DNA of 64,000 nt from Paenibacillus xerothermodurans (GCF_002220865.2 NZ_NHRJ02000002.1:124001-188000), one strand, 5' to 3'. Shown: positions 9,591 to 18,994, counted from the stretch's first letter. Notes: generated by a model not told the origin, from the letters alone. Program-made: numbers and translations.

Positions 9591-9635
9591 ACAACTGACG
9601 TCCGCAACACGGCAGACGACAGTTGTTTTATTTTT
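9591..9635. terminator. Terminator hairpin after the glycosyltransferase gene
   Basis: ACAACTGACGTC / GACGACAGTTGT inverted repeat. The T run is on the plus strand (TTTTATTTTT); on the minus strand, where the neighbouring gene ends, the run is weaker (CTTTG). It lies between the stop of the basic glycosyltransferase and the promoter of the ABC importer, so it most likely insulates the two. Confidence 0.55.
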
Positions 9636-9668
9636 AGTCGGCCTTGAGAAAACACCGTGGTCCCGCCC

Positions 9669-10562
9669 TCACAGACTGCGCCGATACGGCCGGCGGTGTT
9701 TGCTACTTCTCAAGCGCTCCCTGATTTTAAAGTACCGATACAGCGATGAATCTAACCTTTCACCTTTCGAGCCGTACGATTCAGCCGACACACTGTTATC
9801 TTTTTTGCCTTTCAGCATGCTGTTGTTGTCACCATGCGCAAGCACCCAGGTAATGAGCGGCAATTCAACCATGCAATACCTTCTGCGGCGGCGAGTCACG
9901 TGCTGACTCACCTTTTTATGGTCTTTCAACACCATGCCGAACGCGACCTTGCGCGAGGAATTGGGCTTCCGTGGAAAGTCTTTAGTTTTGAAATGATGCA
10001 TTGCACTGCTGCCGCAGCCAATGAAAAAGCGGTCTTTTCTCCACCATACTTCCTTGCGCACGACATTGATCATCAGTCCACTCCTGAAAATGAACGCATC
10101 CGCTTTGGGCAGCTTCCGGATCAATTCCACGAACCTGTAGTGTATCCAATCATCCGCGTCGAGCGGCATGAAATATCCTGAATATCCGACCTTCCGCAAA
10201 TAGGCACCGATCACCCTCCGTTTTCGCATCTTGTCTCTGGAGAAACCACCAGGGCCCGTCGGTCTCTTAAATTTAACGCTCAGCCAGTGAACTTTCCGGT
10301 GTTTCAATTCCTTGATCCTGGGTTTCTCATGGCCAGCGACTACAACCCGATAATGGGAGTCCGTGTTATTGAGGATGGAGCGCAGTGTCCTTGCTAAGTT
10401 CGTCTGCACCCGGCCCCAGTTGCGTGATACCCGTTTGCTTTTGAGAGAAATTCCGAAAGCTACTGAGACATTCCTCTTACGGGCACCTTTTCTACTGACA
10501 TGCGCCTCCACTTGCCCCATTTTCTGTTGGATGGACGGCCATCGGCTTTCGTAACCCTTCAC
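9669..10562 (-). CDS. Very basic GT-A type glycosyltransferase
   Basis: 297 residues starting with GTG, six bases after an AAGGAGG ribosome site. The acidic metal-binding motif PLDADDWIH (about 140) in a GT-A-like context marks a family 2-like glycosyltransferase. There is no signal peptide or membrane segment. The protein is strikingly rich in Arg and Lys, including a run RRRRR, a trait shared with the second glycosyltransferase at 13060-13755 and common in proteins of the spore coat (inference). It follows the UDP-glucose dehydrogenase gene by 28 bases, so it is the last gene of the nucleotidyltransferase-dehydrogenase-transferase operon. The acceptor is unknown. Confidence 0.7.
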   Translation of the reverse strand: MKGYESRWPSIQQKMGQVEAHVSRKGARKRNVSVAFGISLKSKRVSRNWGRVQTNLARTLRSILNNTDSHYRVVVAGHEKPRIKELKHRKVHWLSVKFKRPTGPGGFSRDKMRKRRVIGAYLRKVGYSGYFMPLDADDWIHYRFVELIRKLPKADAFIFRSGLMINVVRKEVWWRKDRFFIGCGSSAMHHFKTKDFPRKPNSSRKVAFGMVLKDHKKVSQHVTRRRRRYCMVELPLITWVLAHGDNNSMLKGKKDNSVSAESYGSKGERLDSSLYRYFKIRERLRSSKHRRPYRRSL

Positions 10563-10590
10563 AAATATCCTCCTTGTACTGCCATGTTAT

Positions 10591-11883
10591 TTAGCGATAA
10601 CCTACTCCTTGATAGAAAAAGCCCATGGTCGTCAGCTTCCCGGCGTCCAACACATTTCTTCCGTCGAAAATGTTAGGCTGATGCATGCTGTGTTTGACGG
10701 CGGCCCAATCTATGCTCAGGTATTCGTCCCATTCAGTGCAAAGAAATACGGCGTGTGCATCCTGCATAGCCTGCTCCACAGAGCTGCATTGGGCAACCGA
10801 AGCGCATAATTCCGCCGGAAGTACAGCCGCAGGATCGTGCGCAGCAACGTACGCTCTCTCGTCGACCAAGCGTTCCGCTATGCGTATTGCAATGGATTCG
10901 CGGATGTCGTCGGTGTCCGGCTTGAATGCCAAACCCAGCAGCGCCACCTTCTTGCCTGAAAAATCACCTAACCGCGCACGTGCTTTCTCCAGCAAATGCA
11001 TGTACTGCGTGCGGTTCACCGCCACCACTTCTTCCAGCAGCTTCAGCTCGCTTCCATGCTCGTGGGCGGTATGGAGCAGCGACGCGACATCTTTGGGGAA
11101 ACAGGAGCCGCCGTAGCCTATCCCGGCTTGCAGGAAGCTTGTGCCTATCCGCGGATCCAGACCGATCCCCTGGGCCACCTCTTTCACGTTGATCCCTAGC
11201 TTATCGCACAGCCTGGACAATTCATTGATATATGAAATTTTTGTAGCCAAGAACGAATTCGCTGCGTATTTGATTAATTCGGCTGTTTTCGGCGTTGTCA
11301 CCAGGATCGGGCAGTCCATCGAGTGATACATATTTTTCATCCGCTGCCCAGCACTAACCGTATCCGCTCCAATGATGATCCGGTCAGGATGAAGGGCATC
11401 GTACAACGCCTTACCTTCGCGTAAAAACTCGGGATTCGACACCACATCGAATTGTTTGGGCTCGGTCTGTGCGGCACCCACCCATTCCGCGACCCTTCGC
11501 TGCGTGCCGACTGGAACCGTGCTTTTGATCACAACTAATTTGTAAGCGTTTAAGTTCCGCCCTATGTCTTCCGCCACCTGCTTGATGTAACGCAAGTCGG
11601 CACTTCCATCCGGCAGCGGCGGTGTCCCCACGCAAATGAAGATCGTATCGGCCGCCTCAATCGCTTCTCGTGTATGTGCGGTGAAGCGAAGGCGCCCCGA
11701 GTCCAGCTGTTTACGCAGCATGGGCTCAACTCCCGGCTCGTAAAAATGAGGCAAGCCTTGCCGCAGCCGTTCAATTTTACCGACATCGGTATCAAGGCCT
11801 GTGACATTCCATCCCATTTCGGCCAAGACCAGCGCAGTAGTGGTACCTACATATCCTGTGCCTATGACTAAAATGTTCAACAC
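10591..11883 (-). CDS. ugd: UDP-glucose 6-dehydrogenase
   Basis: 430 residues, normal length. It oxidises UDP-glucose to UDP-glucuronate with two NAD. The N-terminal Rossmann motif is VIGTGYVG (6-13), NPEFLREG (150-157) forms the substrate loop, and the catalytic cysteine is Cys261 in GGSCFPKD. The start codon is GTG with GGAGGG upstream. Related nucleotide-sugar dehydrogenases for UDP-ManNAc or UDP-GlcNAc exist, but the motif pattern fits the UDP-glucose enzyme best. It lies 12 bases after the nucleotidyltransferase gene and ahead of a glycosyltransferase, consistent with supplying an acidic sugar for a surface polymer. Confidence 0.9.
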   Translation of the reverse strand: MLNILVIGTGYVGTTTALVLAEMGWNVTGLDTDVGKIERLRQGLPHFYEPGVEPMLRKQLDSGRLRFTAHTREAIEAADTIFICVGTPPLPDGSADLRYIKQVAEDIGRNLNAYKLVVIKSTVPVGTQRRVAEWVGAAQTEPKQFDVVSNPEFLREGKALYDALHPDRIIIGADTVSAGQRMKNMYHSMDCPILVTTPKTAELIKYAANSFLATKISYINELSRLCDKLGINVKEVAQGIGLDPRIGTSFLQAGIGYGGSCFPKDVASLLHTAHEHGSELKLLEEVVAVNRTQYMHLLEKARARLGDFSGKKVALLGLAFKPDTDDIRESIAIRIAERLVDERAYVAAHDPAAVLPAELCASVAQCSSVEQAMQDAHAVFLCTEWDEYLSIDWAAVKHSMHQPNIFDGRNVLDAGKLTTMGFFYQGVGYR

Positions 11884-11895
11884 TGATCCCTCCAG

Positions 11896-12864
11896 TTATC
11901 GATGCATACCAACAATTGATGAACGATAGCCGACCACTGTATTTGTAATAGCAAACGGCGCCTTAGTCAGATGAACCTGATCCATAATAATGCTGTTTTC
12001 GAGCTGACACTCTTGAATACAGGCTCCCACACCTACAGACACGTAAGGCCCGATGATGCAATCCTTTATCCTACAGCCTCGTGCGATATTGACCGGTGGA
12101 ATGATTTTGCAGTTTTCTAAGACGGCCGTGGCATGAATCTGGTTTGTGTGCAGGTGGTCGAGCTGCCATCTATTGGCTTCCAGCCAGCGCCCAACCGTGC
12201 CCACGTCGAAAATGGGTTTTTCCGTCAACTGATAGGTCACCGGATAATTGCGCTGAATCAGCCATTGTATCGCGTCGGTGATTTCGTACTCTCCTCTGCT
12301 GGACGGAGAAATGTCCGCTATGGCGGCGAATATGACCGGAGCGAACGCGTATGCCCCCATCACAGCCAGGTTGGTTTTGGGGTGCAGCGGTTTCTCCTCC
12401 AATCCGACAATTCGACAATCCTCTACTTCAGCGATACCGTATTCGTGGGAATGCTCTACACGCTTCAGCAGTACAGCGGCGGAGCTTCCCTCTGCATGGA
12501 GCAGTGTTTTCAACCTTGACAACGAATCCGTAATCAGATTGTCGCCGAGCAGCAGTAAAAAGGAATCCCCGTCAATGAAATGCTCTGCTTGTTTGACCGC
12601 ATCGGCAATGCCAAGCGGCGCTTCCTGATAAATCGAAGTGAGCTTGACGCCGAGTTTGGCAGCGATGGCAGTGTGACGTGCAATCAGCGGTTGTTGAGCG
12701 GGACTCAGCACGATACCGATCTCATCGATTTCCTGCTCTGCCAAATTCTCGATACAGGTATGCAGCAACGGAATATTGCCTACAGGCAGAAGTGTTTTGG
12801 GATACCTGTGTGTGAATGGATACAGTCTGGTGCCTTTGCCGGCACAAACTATGATTCCCTTCAT
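11896..12864 (-). CDS. Sugar-phosphate nucleotidyltransferase (RmlA/GalU-like)
   Basis: 322 residues. The N-terminal signature GIIVCAGKGTRLYPFT (3-18) and PKTLLPVGNIPLL are the NTP-binding loop of sugar-1-phosphate nucleotidyltransferases; LLLLGDNLI carries the metal-binding Asp. The last 80 residues look like a left-handed beta-helix (GPYVSVGVGACIQECQLENS), as in the long form of glucose-1-phosphate thymidylyltransferase. It would make dTDP- or UDP-sugar for the neighbouring glycosyltransferases; the exact sugar is uncertain. It is first gene of the operon, with AAGGAGAG before the ATG and a sigma-K-like element upstream. Confidence 0.85.
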   Translation of the reverse strand: MKGIIVCAGKGTRLYPFTHRYPKTLLPVGNIPLLHTCIENLAEQEIDEIGIVLSPAQQPLIARHTAIAAKLGVKLTSIYQEAPLGIADAVKQAEHFIDGDSFLLLLGDNLITDSLSRLKTLLHAEGSSAAVLLKRVEHSHEYGIAEVEDCRIVGLEEKPLHPKTNLAVMGAYAFAPVIFAAIADISPSSRGEYEITDAIQWLIQRNYPVTYQLTEKPIFDVGTVGRWLEANRWQLDHLHTNQIHATAVLENCKIIPPVNIARGCRIKDCIIGPYVSVGVGACIQECQLENSIIMDQVHLTKAPFAITNTVVGYRSSIVGMHR

Positions 12865-12910
12865 AAGAATCTCTCCTTGCCCAGCTGTGATTTCCTTTGC
12901 ATCTGTTTAC

Positions 12911-12938
12911 CAGCATATGTCGGAATCTTTGTTATGTT
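12911..12938 (-). promoter_or_regulatory. Possible sigma-K-type promoter of the nucleotidyltransferase operon
   Basis: On the minus strand AACA, then about 15 bases, then CATATGCTG. This resembles the late mother-cell sigma-K pattern (mACm, 16-17 bases, CATAnnnTA). A related CATATGCTA occurs on the plus strand at 12985-12993 before the divergent glycosyltransferase, but without a good -35. Short degenerate motifs; low confidence. Confidence 0.3.
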
Positions 12939-13059
12939 TGGACACTAACACGGTATAGCCGCCGTTTCTCAGCGAAAATCAATACATATGCTAAGACGAG
13001 AACAAAAATAGCCGCTGCTTAGGCGGTTTAATCCATCGCCAGCAAAAGGAGTTGGGTAA

Positions 13060-13755
13060 ATGGTTTCTATCATCGCTTGTTCCATGCGACCTTCATATAT
13101 GAAAAACGTGTTTGCAAACTTTGAGAGGCAAACTTATAAAAATAAAGAGATGATTATTGTGTTAAACCGGGATGACATGGACAAGGAGAAGTGGGAAAAA
13201 AAGGCCAGTAAGTTTGAAAATGTGCGGGTATACCAGGTGCCTGAGCGATATAGATTGGGCAGATGCCTGAACTATGGCATACGGCGAGCGAAATATGATA
13301 TCATCGCGAAATTTGACGATGATGATTATTACGGGCCCGATTATCTCAAGGAGGTTGCGCGGCCGCTGCTTCAAGGGAAGGCGTCAGTAGTCGGCAAGAA
13401 TGCCTCCTACATTTATTTTGCAGGCAGAAGAGCACTGATGCTCTATCGGCGCGGAGGCGAGCATCAGTATCGCCGGAATGTCAAAGGCGGCACTCTCACG
13501 TTCAAAAAGCGTGTGTGGAGAAAAGTGAAATTCAATGAAAAGAAGCGTCACGGAAGCGACGTGGCTTTTTTGCGAGGGTGCAGGAAAAGAGGGTACAAGA
13601 TATATTCCGTTTCAAGATATAACTACGTATGCATCAGAAGAAGAAACACGAGATCACATACGCAAAAAACAGGAACGAGAAAATACATGGCCAGATGCAG
13701 ATTCATCCGCCGAACCAAGCGGTACGTCCCTCTAGTGACCAAAAGAATAAAATAG
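13060..13755 (+). CDS. Family 2 glycosyltransferase, very basic, spore-type
   Basis: 231 residues. It has the GT2 fold: VSIIACSMRPSYM at the N-terminus, helix region LNYGIRRAKYDIIAKFDDDD with the DDDD/DxD metal site (about 88-91), and YGPDYL after it. It resembles the transferase domains of B. subtilis CgeD-like spore-crust proteins (inference). The C-terminal 60 residues are extremely rich in Arg and Lys. AAAAGGAG precedes the ATG. It is transcribed divergently from the nucleotidyltransferase-ugd operon, with about 195 bases between, suggesting a shared role in a surface glycan. Confidence 0.8.
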   Translation: MVSIIACSMRPSYMKNVFANFERQTYKNKEMIIVLNRDDMDKEKWEKKASKFENVRVYQVPERYRLGRCLNYGIRRAKYDIIAKFDDDDYYGPDYLKEVARPLLQGKASVVGKNASYIYFAGRRALMLYRRGGEHQYRRNVKGGTLTFKKRVWRKVKFNEKKRHGSDVAFLRGCRKRGYKIYSVSRYNYVCIRRRNTRSHTQKTGTRKYMARCRFIRRTKRYVPLVTKRIK

Positions 13756-13883
13756 CACATGCTCGGTAATATGTGCGAGCCATTGTGATGCATGCACAGG
13801 AGGGATTGCCGATGTTTATTTCCAAACAAGGGGTATGTGGTGAGGAGATTACTGAAATGGTGCCGCGACCGGCGGTAAAGCCG

Positions 13884-14546
13884 TCATGGCGTGATGGCCT
13901 CTTCGAATTCGTTGATCTGCGGGTTCGTGCCAATCACTACCATCACGTCCCCCTCCTCCACCACATCCTCGGCCGTTGGCGCAATAATCACATCCTGCTT
14001 CTTGTTGATCGCCACGATGCTGCAGCCATGCCGTGCGCGCGTGTCTAAGTCCTTGAGCGTACGACCCGAGATTCTGCGCGTGGCCGACAATTCCGCAATC
14101 GTGTACTGCTCAGACAGCTCAATATAGTCAAGCAGATTCGGGGAGACCAACTGATTTGCCACACGAACTCCCATGTCCCGCTCGGGATAAATCACCCTGT
14201 TTACACCGATTTTCTGCAGCACTTTGCCGTGCAGCGGGGAGAGAGCTTTGGCCACCACCTTCTCCACTCCAAGCTCGATGAGCAGCAGCGCGGTGAGAAT
14301 ACTCGCCTGTATGTCATCTCCGATGGCCACCACTACGCAGTGGAAGTTACGTATACCGATGGATCTGAGCATATCCTCGTCACTCGCGTCGGCCGCGACG
14401 ACGTGTGTGAGCAGTTCGCTCATGTCATTCACTACGCTCTCGTTGCGGTCAATCCCCAATACTTCGTGCCCGAGCTGGACAAGCTCTTGTGCCACGCTCG
14501 AGCCGAATCTGCCCAGGCCGATAACAGCGAATTGCGTTTCTCTCAT
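13884..14546 (-). CDS. Ktr potassium uptake regulatory subunit (RCK/TrkA domains)
   Basis: 220 residues, same length and domain order as KtrA/KtrC: an N-terminal Rossmann nucleotide-binding RCK-N domain with FAVIGLGRFGSSV (7-19) and acidic GIDRNE at the end of the second strand, then a TrkA-C domain from about 140. It sits on the cytoplasmic side of a KtrB/KtrD channel and gates potassium uptake by binding ATP/ADP and c-di-AMP (family knowledge). No membrane subunit is adjacent, as for KtrC in B. subtilis. It is a stand-alone gene. Confidence 0.9.
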   Translation of the reverse strand: MRETQFAVIGLGRFGSSVAQELVQLGHEVLGIDRNESVVNDMSELLTHVVAADASDEDMLRSIGIRNFHCVVVAIGDDIQASILTALLLIELGVEKVVAKALSPLHGKVLQKIGVNRVIYPERDMGVRVANQLVSPNLLDYIELSEQYTIAELSATRRISGRTLKDLDTRARHGCSIVAINKKQDVIIAPTAEDVVEEGDVMVVIGTNPQINEFEEAITP

Positions 14547-14635
14547 GTGAATTCGTACTCCTCACCCTATCGTGTTTTTCCTATGATTCCCCGTTTGCGG
14601 TGACGCAATTCTGCTGCGGCATCGGCTGAATGCGG

Positions 14636-15358
14636 TCACATCACACGGCCGTTACGAATTATCCGTGCCATCGTTTGTGCATTGGGATACCGTACTTCTT
14701 CGTATTCACGGATTACATCTTCGGCCGCGAATGGTACGCGTTCTATGGACGTGCCTACTCTGCCCTGTTCCACCTGCACGATGGCATACGAAGCTTTGGT
14801 CATACCATCGAATGGCAGGCCCACGCTTCCGGTATTCACGATAATTTTACCGTGCATGTATCGAACGAACGGCTTGTGAATATGGCCATACACGTACACA
14901 TCCGTATCCGCGGCCGACATGAGTTTCTGTCGCATCGCAGCATCGTCCGCATCGGGAGGTACAGTCTCAAACAAGCTGCCGGGCGTGGCATGAAATGCGC
15001 TGATAGATACGCCCTCGACATTAAGATGCAGCTCTGTCGGCAGGTTATGTAAATAATCTATCTCTTCCTGATCCAATTGCGATACGGTCCAATCACGTTC
15101 CACGTTCATCATTTCAATCGCGTCTTCACGCACTTCTCCCCTCCGCACGCCGCGGACAACCCATTCATCCGCATTTCCCTTGATAACGCGGCTCTGTAAT
15201 GCTCGAATCAAATGCAGAGATCTTTTGGGTGCCGGTCCTCGGTAACACAGATCGCCCAACACGCATATTTGGTCAACGCTCTTACTGCGCGTATCATGGA
15301 GCACTGCTGCGAGCGCGCTGGCGTTGCCATGTATGTCAGAAATGAATGCTATTTTCAC
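14636..15358 (-). CDS. Calcineurin-like metallophosphoesterase
   Basis: I place the start at the GTG at 15358 (240 residues), because AGAAGGGAAG lies eight bases before it; a longer frame reaches 15406 but has no ribosome site. The metal-binding motifs of the family follow in order: DIHGN near residue 10, GDLCYRG (about 35), GNADEW (about 60) and GHIHKPF (about 160). It is a cytoplasmic two-metal phosphoesterase. Close relatives act on phosphodiesters or on dinucleotide tetraphosphates; the substrate is not clear here. It has no operon partner. Confidence 0.88.
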   Translation of the reverse strand: MKIAFISDIHGNASALAAVLHDTRSKSVDQICVLGDLCYRGPAPKRSLHLIRALQSRVIKGNADEWVVRGVRRGEVREDAIEMMNVERDWTVSQLDQEEIDYLHNLPTELHLNVEGVSISAFHATPGSLFETVPPDADDAAMRQKLMSAADTDVYVYGHIHKPFVRYMHGKIIVNTGSVGLPFDGMTKASYAIVQVEQGRVGTSIERVPFAAEDVIREYEEVRYPNAQTMARIIRNGRVM

Positions 15359-15433
15359 TGCAATCTTCCCTTCTAATAGTAAATAGCTTCTTACCACATC
15401 AATCATAATTGCAAAGCCCGGTTAATGCCACAC

Positions 15434-15472
15434 AAAAAGGTCCCGCTTGGCAATAGTGCGACCAACGGGACC
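15434..15472 (-). terminator. Terminator of the small gene at 15492-15686
   Basis: GGTCCCGTTGG / CCAAGCGGGACC inverted repeat on the minus strand, followed by TTTTT. Confidence 0.8.
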
Positions 15473-15491
15473 GTGCGAAATGAAAATAAAG

Positions 15492-15686
15492 CTACTCGGC
15501 GACCACGAAGTGACTGGCAGAACGGAGAAGTCTTTTACCCTCGATTGAAACGTGGTGTTCGGAAAACGCAGTGACTCGTCCCGCTGGATAAACCACCATA
15601 TCGTCTTGCACCGCTTTCACCGGATACCCGTGTTTTTTAGCCTGTTCAAAATCACGATCGTGCACTAATTCATCCCCAGCTTTCAT
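15492..15686 (-). CDS. Small conserved-type protein of unknown function
   Basis: 64 residues with a fitting ribosome site (CAGGAGGACT) before the ATG and a strong terminator right after the stop, so it is very probably a real single gene. The protein is soluble and mixed-charge, with FEQAKKHGYPVKAVQDD in the middle. I do not recognise a family and assign no function. Confidence 0.6.
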   Translation of the reverse strand: MKAGDELVHDRDFEQAKKHGYPVKAVQDDMVVYPAGRVTAFSEHHVSIEGKRLLRSASHFVVAE

Positions 15687-15861
15687 GTACAGTCCTCCTG
15701 GCTGTGGCAGCTAATTTCTTACTCGTCAAGTTCTATTATTCCCAGCAAGTGGTTCGGTAAAACTATCACAGCACGGATTCGCCCGCACACTGGGATACGG
15801 GCCCCTTTATTCAGTAAACTCAGCACCGCATCCAACACAAAACCGCCGACATTATCAGCAC

Positions 15862-15895
15862 AAAAAAGGACGGGGAGTTTACAATCACCCCCCCG
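15862..15895 (-). terminator. Likely terminator of the GntR regulator gene
   Basis: On the minus strand CGGGG and CCCCG arms around about 15 bases, then TCCTTTTTT. The stem is short, so moderate confidence. Confidence 0.5.
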
Positions 15896-15910
15896 CTCTG
15901 AATCACTTGT

Positions 15911-16561
15911 TTACACTAAATAATGATAATTACGCTCGATCGTCTGCCTAACGTTATAAATGTGAGCTTTCGCTGCGTTCGCCGCTGCGTCCTCGTCACG
16001 GTCTATGAGCGCTTGCAAAATCCTCTTATGTTCCATCAACGAATTTTCGTTTCGTCCCGGAACCAGAATGGTCCGAAATTGATATCTGATCAGCTGCGTT
16101 TTAATCATGTTGATGAGTTCAACCGCCTGATCCTTTTTTGACGCCTTATATATGATACTATGAAATTGTTTATTCAACGCTGAGTACTCGTCAAAGTTGT
16201 TGTCTTGCAGGTGTATTGCCATCTGTTCCAATGTTTGTTCAAGCCTGTTTAATTCATCGTCAGTGATCGTTTTGGCAGCTGTGGCGGCCACCAGTCCTTC
16301 CAACACTTCCCGTATCTCCAGATAATTGATCACTTCTTCCAGCGTAAAGTACTTGATCGTCGCGCCTTTGTTGTTTTCTATCTTAACCAGATTATCCTGT
16401 TCCAATTTTAATAGAGCTTTTTTGACCGTGTTGCGGCTTACGCCGATTTCTTCTGCAAGTTGGCTCTCTATCAGCTTTTGCGAAGGTTTGTAAGTACCAT
16501 CAAGTATTTTCTGTTTCATATATTGATAGGCACTCTCTGTCTGTCTGCTCATCGTCTGCAT
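15911..16561 (-). CDS. GntR-family transcriptional regulator, FadR/FCD subfamily
   Basis: 216 residues. The N-terminal winged helix (about 5-75) has the GntR signature SQLAEEIGVSRNTVKKALL; the C-terminal FCD all-helical ligand domain (about 85-210) has LEIREVLEGLVAATAA and HKRILQALIDRDEDAA, with His residues that usually bind a metal. FCD regulators sense small carboxylates or sugar acids. No catabolic genes are adjacent on the same strand. Its own promoter (16614-16643) is followed by an inverted repeat at 16577-16599, which points to autoregulation. Two starts five codons or fewer apart are possible. Confidence 0.88.
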   Translation of the reverse strand: MQTMSRQTESAYQYMKQKILDGTYKPSQKLIESQLAEEIGVSRNTVKKALLKLEQDNLVKIENNKGATIKYFTLEEVINYLEIREVLEGLVAATAAKTITDDELNRLEQTLEQMAIHLQDNNFDEYSALNKQFHSIIYKASKKDQAVELINMIKTQLIRYQFRTILVPGRNENSLMEHKRILQALIDRDEDAAANAAKAHIYNVRQTIERNYHYLV

Positions 16562-16576
16562 AACCTCGCTCTTCGT

Positions 16577-16599
16577 TTGTCTGGTGCAATGTTAGACAA
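16577..16599 (-). promoter_or_regulatory. Inverted repeat, probable GntR autoregulatory operator
   Basis: TTGTCT and AGACAA arms separated by 11 bases, between the promoter and the start codon of the GntR gene. It lies roughly +8 to +30 from the expected start site, where a bound dimer would block transcription. Confidence 0.5.
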
Positions 16600-16613
16600 T
16601 CTTGATTTACAAA

Positions 16614-16643
16614 AATATACCACCTTCACAAATACAGTGTCAA
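16614..16643 (-). promoter_or_regulatory. Sigma-A promoter of the GntR gene
   Basis: Perfect TTGACA -35, 18-base spacer and TATATT -10 on the minus strand. Confidence 0.7.
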
Positions 16644-16649
16644 TCGAAC

Positions 16650-16687
16650 AAAAAAAAAGACCACCACCGGTAACGCGGTAATGGTCA
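16650..16687 (-). terminator. Terminator of the chemoreceptor gene
   Basis: On the minus strand GACCATTACC / GGTGGTGGTC hairpin followed by TTTTTTTTT. It sits 25 bases after the chemoreceptor stop. Confidence 0.8.
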
Positions 16688-16712
16688 TGCCCACTGCCTA
16701 TGACAAAAGACG

Positions 16713-18716
16713 TTATTTCACTTGGAATACGGCTGCCAATTCCTTCAGTTCTATCATCATCTCATTCAGGGAATGTGTGGACTTGGTGATGCCTTCCATA
16801 AAAGACATTTGTGTCGTCGAATGGCTGGCTACTAGCTGTGAGTTATCTGCCGAATCTTTCGCAATCGTAACCATTTCCCCCATGGAGGCAGTGACTTCCT
16901 CAGTGCCCGCGGAGATTTGCTGTGTAGCGGCGGAAATCTCCTGCACCTGCTCGGACACTTGGAGAATGGAGCTGCGAATGTTGCCAAACGTTTGATCAAT
17001 GTGCTGCATTTTGACGATGCCGTTTTCAACCTCTTGCTTATTTTGACTCATATATTGTGTTGCTTCTGCCGAGGAACGTTGGATTTGCTCAATTAGATCA
17101 GCCACGCTGTTGACCGAGAGGCGGGTTTGCTCCGCCAGTTTTTTGACCTCGTTAGCGACCACCGCAAAGCCTCTGCCTGACTCCCCGGCTCGCGCCGCCT
17201 CAATCGAAGCATTCAAGGACAGCAAAGCGGTTTGATTGGATATATCCGAAATTAAGTCGATGATCCTGCCAATATCCGCTGCATGAGCGTTAAGCGCATC
17301 CAGCACTCTAGACGTTTGATTAGCCGATTCACTAATGACATTCATTTGCCCTATGGCGCCTTGAATTTCGTTATTGCCTGTCTCCACTTCTTCATAGACC
17401 CCGGACGCCTGATCTGACACGGTACTTGATGACTCAGCAATTCTTTGGATGCCATGGGCCACTTCCTCCATCGCCCTAGCCGATTGCTCCGCCCCCGACA
17501 ATTGAGTACCGGTGCCCGCTGCAATTTCGTGGATTGAGGCTCCGATCTCCGCGGAGAGCTTGGACGACTCATCCGTTGACGCAATCAGCTGCTCAGCAGC
17601 ACTGGCGACCACAGTGATAGAGGAATTGATTTTTTTCACCATGGCGGAGAACGAGTCAAGCATCACATTGACGCTGGCGTTCAACTGCCCCAGTTCGTCC
17701 CGAGACTTGACCTCAAGCCGATCAGTCAAATTTCCTTGGGCGGCCTGCTTCATGAACGACGACAGAGTGAGCACCGTCCCGGAAATAGACCTGGACACCC
17801 AGACGGAGACCGCCGCGGTGAGCACTAATACAACAGCTAAAATGACCATCGCTATATTTCTCGTGCTATTTACCTCATTCAACACTTCTCGCTCAGGCAC
17901 GCTCACCACCAGTCTCCATGACGTATTCGGGATGGTGCCGTAATAGTTGAGCAGTTTCACGCCATTGTCGTCGGTATAACTGGCTGTTCCGGAATCAGTT
18001 GACAGAACGAGGTCCCGAAAGTGCAGGGCATCCGCATTGGCTCCAAATTCCTCGAACTTTTTGCCTATTCTCTCCTGTTCCGGGTATGTGTAGTAGTCGC
18101 CGCCGCCGGATAAAAGGTAACCAATCCCGCTCTGTGCAAGCTTGATCCGATTCGTTAAAACGGAGAACGTTTCCGGCGAGACCGTCGAGACAATCACCCC
18201 GACCAGATTGCCCGCATCATCAAGGACGGGCACGTCAATGGTGAACACATATTTGTTGGTCACTTTGCTCACGACCATATCCCCGATGGCCACCTTTTTC
18301 GTGTTTTTCGCTTTCAAGAAATGGTCACGGTCGCCCACATTAATAGGTACGCCCGAAATGTCTTTGCCGACACCGTCCGGGTTTAAAAAATTGTAATTCT
18401 GAATTTCCGCGTCGCTCTCTTTCAACGTTTTAAGAAGTGGCAGGATGTGCGATGGGTCTCCTTGCTTAAATTCCGGATGATTTTTGATCAAGGTCTCGGT
18501 CTTGGCAGCCTTGCTTTCAATCCACTCGTTGATTTGTGCTATGTACAAGTCGGTGGTATTTTTTTGCATCTCTGCGTTGTCCGCCTGCGCCAAGCGGCTA
18601 AAGTAATTGATTGAGAAAAACGTGGTAACCAGCAACGGTACAGTCGATAGAGTCAATAGCAGCAGGATCAGCTTGAATCTAATCGATCTATCGCTTAACT
18701 TGAAAAATTTCGACAT
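16713..18716 (-). CDS. Methyl-accepting chemotaxis protein
   Basis: 667 residues. Order: TM1 (about 14-36), an extracellular dCache-like ligand domain (about 40-280), TM2 (about 283-305), a HAMP domain, and the cytoplasmic signalling coiled coil. The highly conserved hairpin tip reads [20 protein letters not shown], followed by [18 protein letters not shown]. It binds an external ligand and controls CheA kinase. It is an isolated receptor gene with no che or flagellar neighbours. The start has a GGGGG-type ribosome site. The ligand is unknown. Confidence 0.95.
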   Translation of the reverse strand: MSKFFKLSDRSIRFKLILLLLTLSTVPLLVTTFFSINYFSRLAQADNAEMQKNTTDLYIAQINEWIESKAAKTETLIKNHPEFKQGDPSHILPLLKTLKESDAEIQNYNFLNPDGVGKDISGVPINVGDRDHFLKAKNTKKVAIGDMVVSKVTNKYVFTIDVPVLDDAGNLVGVIVSTVSPETFSVLTNRIKLAQSGIGYLLSGGGDYYTYPEQERIGKKFEEFGANADALHFRDLVLSTDSGTASYTDDNGVKLLNYYGTIPNTSWRLVVSVPEREVLNEVNSTRNIAMVILAVVLVLTAAVSVWVSRSISGTVLTLSSFMKQAAQGNLTDRLEVKSRDELGQLNASVNVMLDSFSAMVKKINSSITVVASAAEQLIASTDESSKLSAEIGASIHEIAAGTGTQLSGAEQSARAMEEVAHGIQRIAESSSTVSDQASGVYEEVETGNNEIQGAIGQMNVISESANQTSRVLDALNAHAADIGRIIDLISDISNQTALLSLNASIEAARAGESGRGFAVVANEVKKLAEQTRLSVNSVADLIEQIQRSSAEATQYMSQNKQEVENGIVKMQHIDQTFGNIRSSILQVSEQVQEISAATQQISAGTEEVTASMGEMVTIAKDSADNSQLVASHSTTQMSFMEGITKSTHSLNEMMIELKELAAVFQVK

Positions 18717-18944
18717 GGTGCGGCTACCCCCGTATTTTTTTCGAGTAATTTCGACATAGTTTGTCCCTCCACAATGAATTTTAGCACTAAATCAACAACC
18801 TTGGTCTACAATATTGGTGAAAAATAATACTTTGTTCCTATAGTATACTTCGCTTGAAAAATCTGTCAACTGATGTATAGAACATTTTGCCCATGGTTTC
18901 ACGAGAGAGGTTGGATAATCCAGCAGCTGATGTGTGGAGATAAC

Positions 18945-18973
18945 AAAAACACTGCGTTCGCTAGAACGCAGTG
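18945..18973 (-). terminator. Terminator of the rhamnogalacturonan lyase gene
   Basis: Perfect CACTGCGTTC / GAACGCAGTG hairpin with a four-base loop and TTTTT on the minus strand, 22 bases after the stop codon. Confidence 0.9.
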
Positions 18974-18994
18974 CCAATGTTCACAAAAACTCTA

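Noticed and set aside
13812-14048. Plus-strand frame starting MFISKQGVCG with a good AGGAGGG site
   Set aside because: It runs antisense into the well-supported KtrA/C gene, its protein looks random beyond the first 25 residues, and no family is recognised. The ribosome site alone is not enough.
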